Assembly: GCA_023248835.1 (NCBI GenBank)
Contig: JAHFDU010000174.1
Span: forward strand, 1-7,987
Origin: Myxococcales bacterium
GTDB taxonomy: Bacteria > Myxococcota_A > Polyangia > Palsa-1104
DNA length: 7,987 bases
Direction: 5' to 3'
In this document: piece by piece, positions 5,330-7,987 of the stretch
How the letters are laid out: each line of letters starts with the position of its first letter
Position numbering within the stretch: position 1 is the first letter of the stretch
The notes under the pieces: generated by a model
The model's database searches: none
Seen by the model: only the letters and a program-made list of their open reading frames with translations
What the model was told of the DNA's origin: nothing
Translations under genes and position numbers: made by a program

Positions 5330-5812
5330 CTATTTGCCTGTATTGCGTCCGGTGGCGCGTAATCTCTCGGCGCGTCTTTGTTCCGCTTCTAAGAACCGCT
5401 TTTTCTCCTCTTCGGTTTCAGGCAGCACGGGTGCGATTGGGCGGGGGCGTCCGTTCTGATCGACCGCCACGAAAGTGAGATAGGCCTTGGTGGTGTAGCG
5501 CCGATTACGCGTGCGCGGATCTTCGGTTTCGACCCGGCAACCAACCTCGACGCTGGTATGGGCAGCAAAATTGACCTGCGCCTGCAACACCACCACATCG
5601 CCCAAATGAATCGGCGACAAGAAATCGAGTCGGTCGATCGAGGCCGTCACCACCGGACCGCCGGCGTGGCGCATCGCCGCAATCCCGGCGCAAATATCAA
5701 TCCATTGCATCACCACGCCACCGAACAGCACCCCACCGGCTCCGTTGGTGTGGGCCGGCATGACCAACTCCGTCATCTCGTTGCGCGAGAGCCGCGGCGG
5801 TAATGCATTCAT
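5330..5812 (-). CDS. Acyl-CoA thioesterase, hot-dog fold (YciA/BFIT-like)
   Basis: The predicted product is 160 aa. Thioesterases of this group hydrolyse acyl-CoA to free acid and CoA in the cytoplasm. The single hot-dog domain (about residues 8-120) shows the family pattern: an early Asn/Gly segment HTNGAGGVLFGGVVMQWIDI with candidate catalytic N23 and D39, then VVTASIDRLDFLSPIHLGDV, then VNFAAHTSVEVGCRVETED, and YTTKAYLTFVAVDQNGRPRP. The tail (PETEEEKKRFLEAEQRRAER) is the usual charged helix. Acyl-chain preference cannot be read from the sequence. It is the last gene of the recA operon: its ATG overlaps the stop of the gene at 5809-6534 by ATGA, so translation is probably coupled. The family assignment is secure; a link to repair is not implied by the family and may reflect co-transcription only. 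Confidence 0.9.
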   Translation of the reverse strand: MNALPPRLSRNEMTELVMPAHTNGAGGVLFGGVVMQWIDICAGIAAMRHAGGPVVTASIDRLDFLSPIHLGDVVVLQAQVNFAAHTSVEVGCRVETEDPRTRNRRYTTKAYLTFVAVDQNGRPRPIAPVLPETEEEKKRFLEAEQRRAERLRATGRNTGK

Positions 5813-6534
5813 TTTCCCAAGATAGCATGCGCCCGAGGTTCCCCGTATTCAATCGAATGCTCCCAGTCTGGCTCGATGGCAGGGATCGGCACCAAATGGC
5901 GCAGAACTGAAAACGCCTCCGTCACTGCGACGCGATCACCCGATACCAGGAGAGACTCGACCTCTGGATTCTGCTGCTGTCCACCCACCAGCACCACTGG
6001 CGCCGACCTAGCAAGCCGCTGAAGCGCCGGTCGCCAGCGACGGGTTGCGCCGACATGGCTATGCAGCAGCCAGAGATCGGGACGCAAAGCCATTGCCTGG
6101 TGACGACTCTCAGGAGGAAAAATCTCCCTTGCAAGCAGCAGCCCGACTTTCCAACCCTCGAGCCAAAGACAACGAGTGGAGCGCACTTCGTCGTCCGATT
6201 GAATGAGACAGATCAAACGGCCACGATGGCAAAGGTAGATTCCCGAGACTGCGTGCTGGCGCGCCGGGGCTGGCGTCGACAGATCGATGCCAAAGCTGAG
6301 CGCGATGCCGCACTCCGCCGACAACATCATCAGCTGCGTCACCCAGTAGTCGCGATCTGCCAGTGTGGCCGCCCACAGAAATCCCGCTGGCAAACAGATC
6401 ACCAGCGGTTTCTGTTTGGCAACAAAGCGAATCCAGTCTTTTGCTAGCGCCAACCGCTGCGCATCGTTGTGCCGGGTCACGAATCGCTGCACGCCAGAAA
6501 ACGAGATCACTGTGCCTGGGTGTCGAGTGCTCAT
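5809..6534 (-). CDS. Nitrilase-fold (carbon-nitrogen hydrolase-like) protein lacking the catalytic triad
   Basis: The predicted product is 241 aa, lying between recA and the thioesterase and overlapping both by ATGA. Several blocks resemble the carbon-nitrogen hydrolase alpha-beta-beta-alpha fold. LVICLPAGFLWAA stands where families have '..FPE..', and the helix plus CGIALSFGIDL matches the 'a.e..i.l..G' strand. GIYLCHRGRLICL matches the 'n....i...G.i' strand pair, and VGLLLAREIFPPESRHQAMA followed by LRPDLWLLHS matches 'vG..iCyDi.FPE..r.la..gaDlll.ps'. The Glu, Lys and Cys of the triad are not seen: the Cys position is Ala136, and LPA replaces FPE. If the fold call is right this is a pseudoenzyme, perhaps a binding or regulatory protein. 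The length (241) is a little short of typical nitrilases. The gene is intact and the fold is moderately supported; the function is unknown. Confidence 0.65.
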   Translation of the reverse strand: MSTRHPGTVISFSGVQRFVTRHNDAQRLALAKDWIRFVAKQKPLVICLPAGFLWAATLADRDYWVTQLMMLSAECGIALSFGIDLSTPAPARQHAVSGIYLCHRGRLICLIQSDDEVRSTRCLWLEGWKVGLLLAREIFPPESRHQAMALRPDLWLLHSHVGATRRWRPALQRLARSAPVVLVGGQQQNPEVESLLVSGDRVAVTEAFSVLRHLVPIPAIEPDWEHSIEYGEPRAHAILGK

Positions 6535-7616
6535 GCGGCTTGCGCCTCGAGCTCGTCATCGTTGTCTTCGCTGTCATCCTCTTTTTTGGATGCGATCGCC
6601 TCCGCAATGGGCGTAATCGCAGCGGCGGACTTGAGCTTTTCCAGAATCTTGGCTTGCAGAGAATCGGCAACGCTTGGGTGCTCACTGAGATAGCCGCAAG
6701 CGCGTTCGCGTCCGTTGCCAATACGCTCGCCGTCGAGCACGTACCAATTGCCCGATTTTTCGAGCAACCCAAGCGTAGTTCCCATGTCGATGCATTCGCC
6801 GACCCGGTTGATCCCCTTGCCGTAGCTGACTTCAAACTCGGCCTGGCGAAACGGTGGTGCACACTTGTTCTTGACCACCTTGACGCGCACCCGAGATCCG
6901 ACAATCTCTTCGCCTTGCTTGATCTGTCCGGTGCGGCGGATGTCAAGCCTGACGGAGGCGTAGAACTTAAGCGCTTGACCACCCGGCGTGGTTTCGGGAT
7001 TGCCAAACACAACGCCGATTTTTTGTCGCAGCTGGTTGATAAACACCACCGTGGTGTTCTGTTTGTGGGTGACGGAAGTCAACTTGCGCAGCGCCTGGCT
7101 CATCAAGCGCGCCTGAAGGCCCATATGGGAATCGCCCATTTCGCCTTCGATTTCGGCTTTCGGCGTCAGCGCTGCGACCGAATCGATCACAATCAAGGTG
7201 ATCGCGCCCGAGCGAACTAGTTGGCCGGCGATCTCGAGCGCCTGCTCGCCACAATCGGGCTGCGAAATCAACAGGTCTTCGAGCACCACGCCGAGTCGCT
7301 TGGCGTAGCTCGGATCAAATGCATGCTCGGCGTCGATGAACGCGCAATGGCCGCCCTGTTTTTGCGCCTGTGCGATGGCATGCAACGTCAGCGTAGTTTT
7401 GCCCGAAGATTCGGGCCCAAATATTTCAACCACTCGTCCGCGCGGCAATCCACCGACGCCGAGGGCAGCGTCGAGACCAAGCGATCCGGTCGAGATGGTC
7501 TCGATGTCGGTCGCTTGGTTTTCTCCGAGCGACATGATGGCGCCCTTGCCGAACTGCTTTTCGATGGCGCTGACAGCGGCCATCACCGCCTTGAATCGTT
7601 CTTTGTTCTGGACCAT
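6531..7616 (-). CDS. recA: Recombinase RecA
   Basis: RecA forms ATP-dependent filaments on single-stranded DNA, drives strand exchange, and triggers LexA self-cleavage where an SOS response exists. The predicted product is 361 aa, slightly longer than usual because of its tail. Walker A is GPESSGKT (residues 67-74), with DAEHAFDPSYAKRLGV around 95-110 and Walker B LIVIDS at about 141-146. Loop L1 is EIEGEMGDSHMGLQARLMSQ (155-174), followed by FINQLRQKIGVVFGNPETTP into loop L2, KFYASVRLDIRR (217-228) and RVKVVKNKCAPPF. The C-terminus is acidic (SKKEDDSEDNDDELEAQAA), as in other RecA proteins, where it restrains filament formation. The start at 7616 is set by AAAGGAG at 7625-7631 and the N-terminal alignment; the longer frame from 7856 is rejected. 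It leads an ATGA-coupled operon. No recX follows, and no clear LexA box was seen upstream. Confidence 0.98.
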   Translation of the reverse strand: MVQNKERFKAVMAAVSAIEKQFGKGAIMSLGENQATDIETISTGSLGLDAALGVGGLPRGRVVEIFGPESSGKTTLTLHAIAQAQKQGGHCAFIDAEHAFDPSYAKRLGVVLEDLLISQPDCGEQALEIAGQLVRSGAITLIVIDSVAALTPKAEIEGEMGDSHMGLQARLMSQALRKLTSVTHKQNTTVVFINQLRQKIGVVFGNPETTPGGQALKFYASVRLDIRRTGQIKQGEEIVGSRVRVKVVKNKCAPPFRQAEFEVSYGKGINRVGECIDMGTTLGLLEKSGNWYVLDGERIGNGRERACGYLSEHPSVADSLQAKILEKLKSAAAITPIAEAIASKKEDDSEDNDDELEAQAA

Positions 7617-7624
7617 GCGGTTTG

Positions 7625-7631
7625 CTCCTTT
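7625..7631 (-). promoter_or_regulatory. recA ribosome binding site
   Basis: AAAGGAG on the minus strand ends 8 bases before the ATG at 7616. It decides the recA start over the in-frame codon at 7856. It is a strong site, in contrast with the apparently leaderless ku and ligD starts. Confidence 0.85.
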
Positions 7632-7639
7632 TGTGATCG

Positions 7640-7987
7640 TTAGACCAACGTGCGACCGATTAATTGTTCGCGCAGCAGTGAGATCTCCCGCTCGCGCGCT
7701 CGTGCCGCGGCCGAGGCGGCCAGAAATAGCCGATCGTATTGCCGATTGGTGATGACGCCCGCCTTGAGTGCGCGATAAGTGGAGGCGCGGATTTGCTTTT
7801 CGCCGAGCGCGCATTCGCCCCAGGCGGACGCCGCACGAAACGGATCGCTGCAGCAAAGCGCGCGTTCGGCGGCAATGCGCACGCAGGCAGCGCCGAGACG
7901 CAAAAACTCCTGTTCCGTGACGGCACGGCGCGCAATCCGATCGCAGAGCGCGAGCGCATAGCGCCAGAGTTCGCGATGAATTTCAAA
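7640..7987 (-). CDS. C-terminal part of a small all-helical protein (start outside window)
   Basis: This minus-strand frame is open from the window edge to TAA at 7642-7640, giving 116 residues; its start lies beyond 7987. The visible part begins FEIHRELWRYALALCDRIAR and looks fully helical, with heptad-like Ala/Leu/Arg stretches (VTEQEFLRLGAACVRIAAER, then FRAASAWGECALGEKQIRAS) and a final helix FLAASAAARAREREISLLRE. The layout recalls 'four helix bundle' small proteins (the 23S-intervening-sequence type), but no decisive motif is seen, so this is only a guess. It lies 23 bp upstream of recA on the same strand, so it may be co-transcribed or carry the recA promoter in its 3' end. The internal ATG at 7903 is not needed, because the frame continues upstream with coding character. 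Confidence 0.6.
   Translation of the reverse strand, partial: FEIHRELWRYALALCDRIARRAVTEQEFLRLGAACVRIAAERALCCSDPFRAASAWGECALGEKQIRASTYRALKAGVITNRQYDRLFLAASAAARAREREISLLREQLIGRTLV

Noticed and set aside
6363..7220. 285-residue plus-strand open frame opposite recA
   Set aside because: It is antisense to the highly conserved recA sequence and has no family features; it is a by-product of GC-rich codon use.
218..7616. TGA as a sense codon (Trp) across the genome
   Set aside because: recA and the nitrilase-like gene end at TGA within clean ATGA overlaps with the next start, and Trp is encoded by TGG throughout, so TGA is a working stop here.
7617..7700. LexA/SOS operator upstream of recA
   Set aside because: Looked for CTGT-N8-ACAG and GAAC/GTTC-type palindromes by eye; only a lone GAAC-like half (near 7665) was found.

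Overview
The window is GC-rich, tightly packed bacterial chromosomal DNA. Its core is DNA double-strand-break repair. A non-homologous end-joining (NHEJ) pair, ligD (minus strand) and ku (plus strand), is transcribed divergently from a 22-bp gap. At the far end a recA-led operon runs on the minus strand. No rRNA, tRNA, insertion sequence or convincing CRISPR array was seen. The NHEJ pair, the MerR/TPR protein and the Pro/Ala-rich exported protein suggest a deltaproteobacterial-type lineage (Myxococcota or Bdellovibrionota-like). This placement is an impression from sequence style and was not tested phylogenetically.

Layout. 1-1687 (-): ligD, with a phosphoesterase domain, then a ligase domain, then the first residues of a polymerase domain that runs off the window. 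An in-frame TGA at 218-220 interrupts it inside the ligase OB fold. 1710-2561 (+): ku. Its last 23 codons, stop included, are duplicated in frame immediately downstream (2562-2630). 2631-2783: a spacer with a 30-bp direct repeat carrying TACAAT boxes. 2784-3611 (+): a MerR-type HTH protein with TPR repeats. 3608-3860 (+): a small gene overlapping it by ATGA and broken by an apparent +1 frameshift next to a perfect 13-bp hairpin. 3899-4504 (+): an exported or membrane protein of unknown function. 4512-4889 (-): a small four-helix membrane protein. 4978-5196 (+): tatA. 5193-5329 (-): decayed coding-like sequence. 5330-5812, 5809-6534 and 6531-7616 (-): a hot-dog acyl-CoA thioesterase, a nitrilase-fold protein without its catalytic triad, and recA. 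Transcription runs from recA to the thioesterase, and each junction is an ATGA stop/start overlap. 7640-7987 (-): the C-terminal part of a small helical protein 23 bp upstream of recA.

How the genes fit together. Ku and LigD form the two-component bacterial NHEJ machine, and RecA provides the homologous-recombination route, so both break-repair options lie within 8 kb. The most notable signals are lesions and duplications around the NHEJ genes: a TGA in ligD where the family usually has a Trp, a very recent 69-bp duplication of the Ku Lys-rich tail, a duplicated promoter-like block, and a frameshifted small gene. Several genes (ku, ligD and the gene at 4889) have a TACAAT-like -10 box so close to the start codon that their mRNAs would be leaderless or nearly so.
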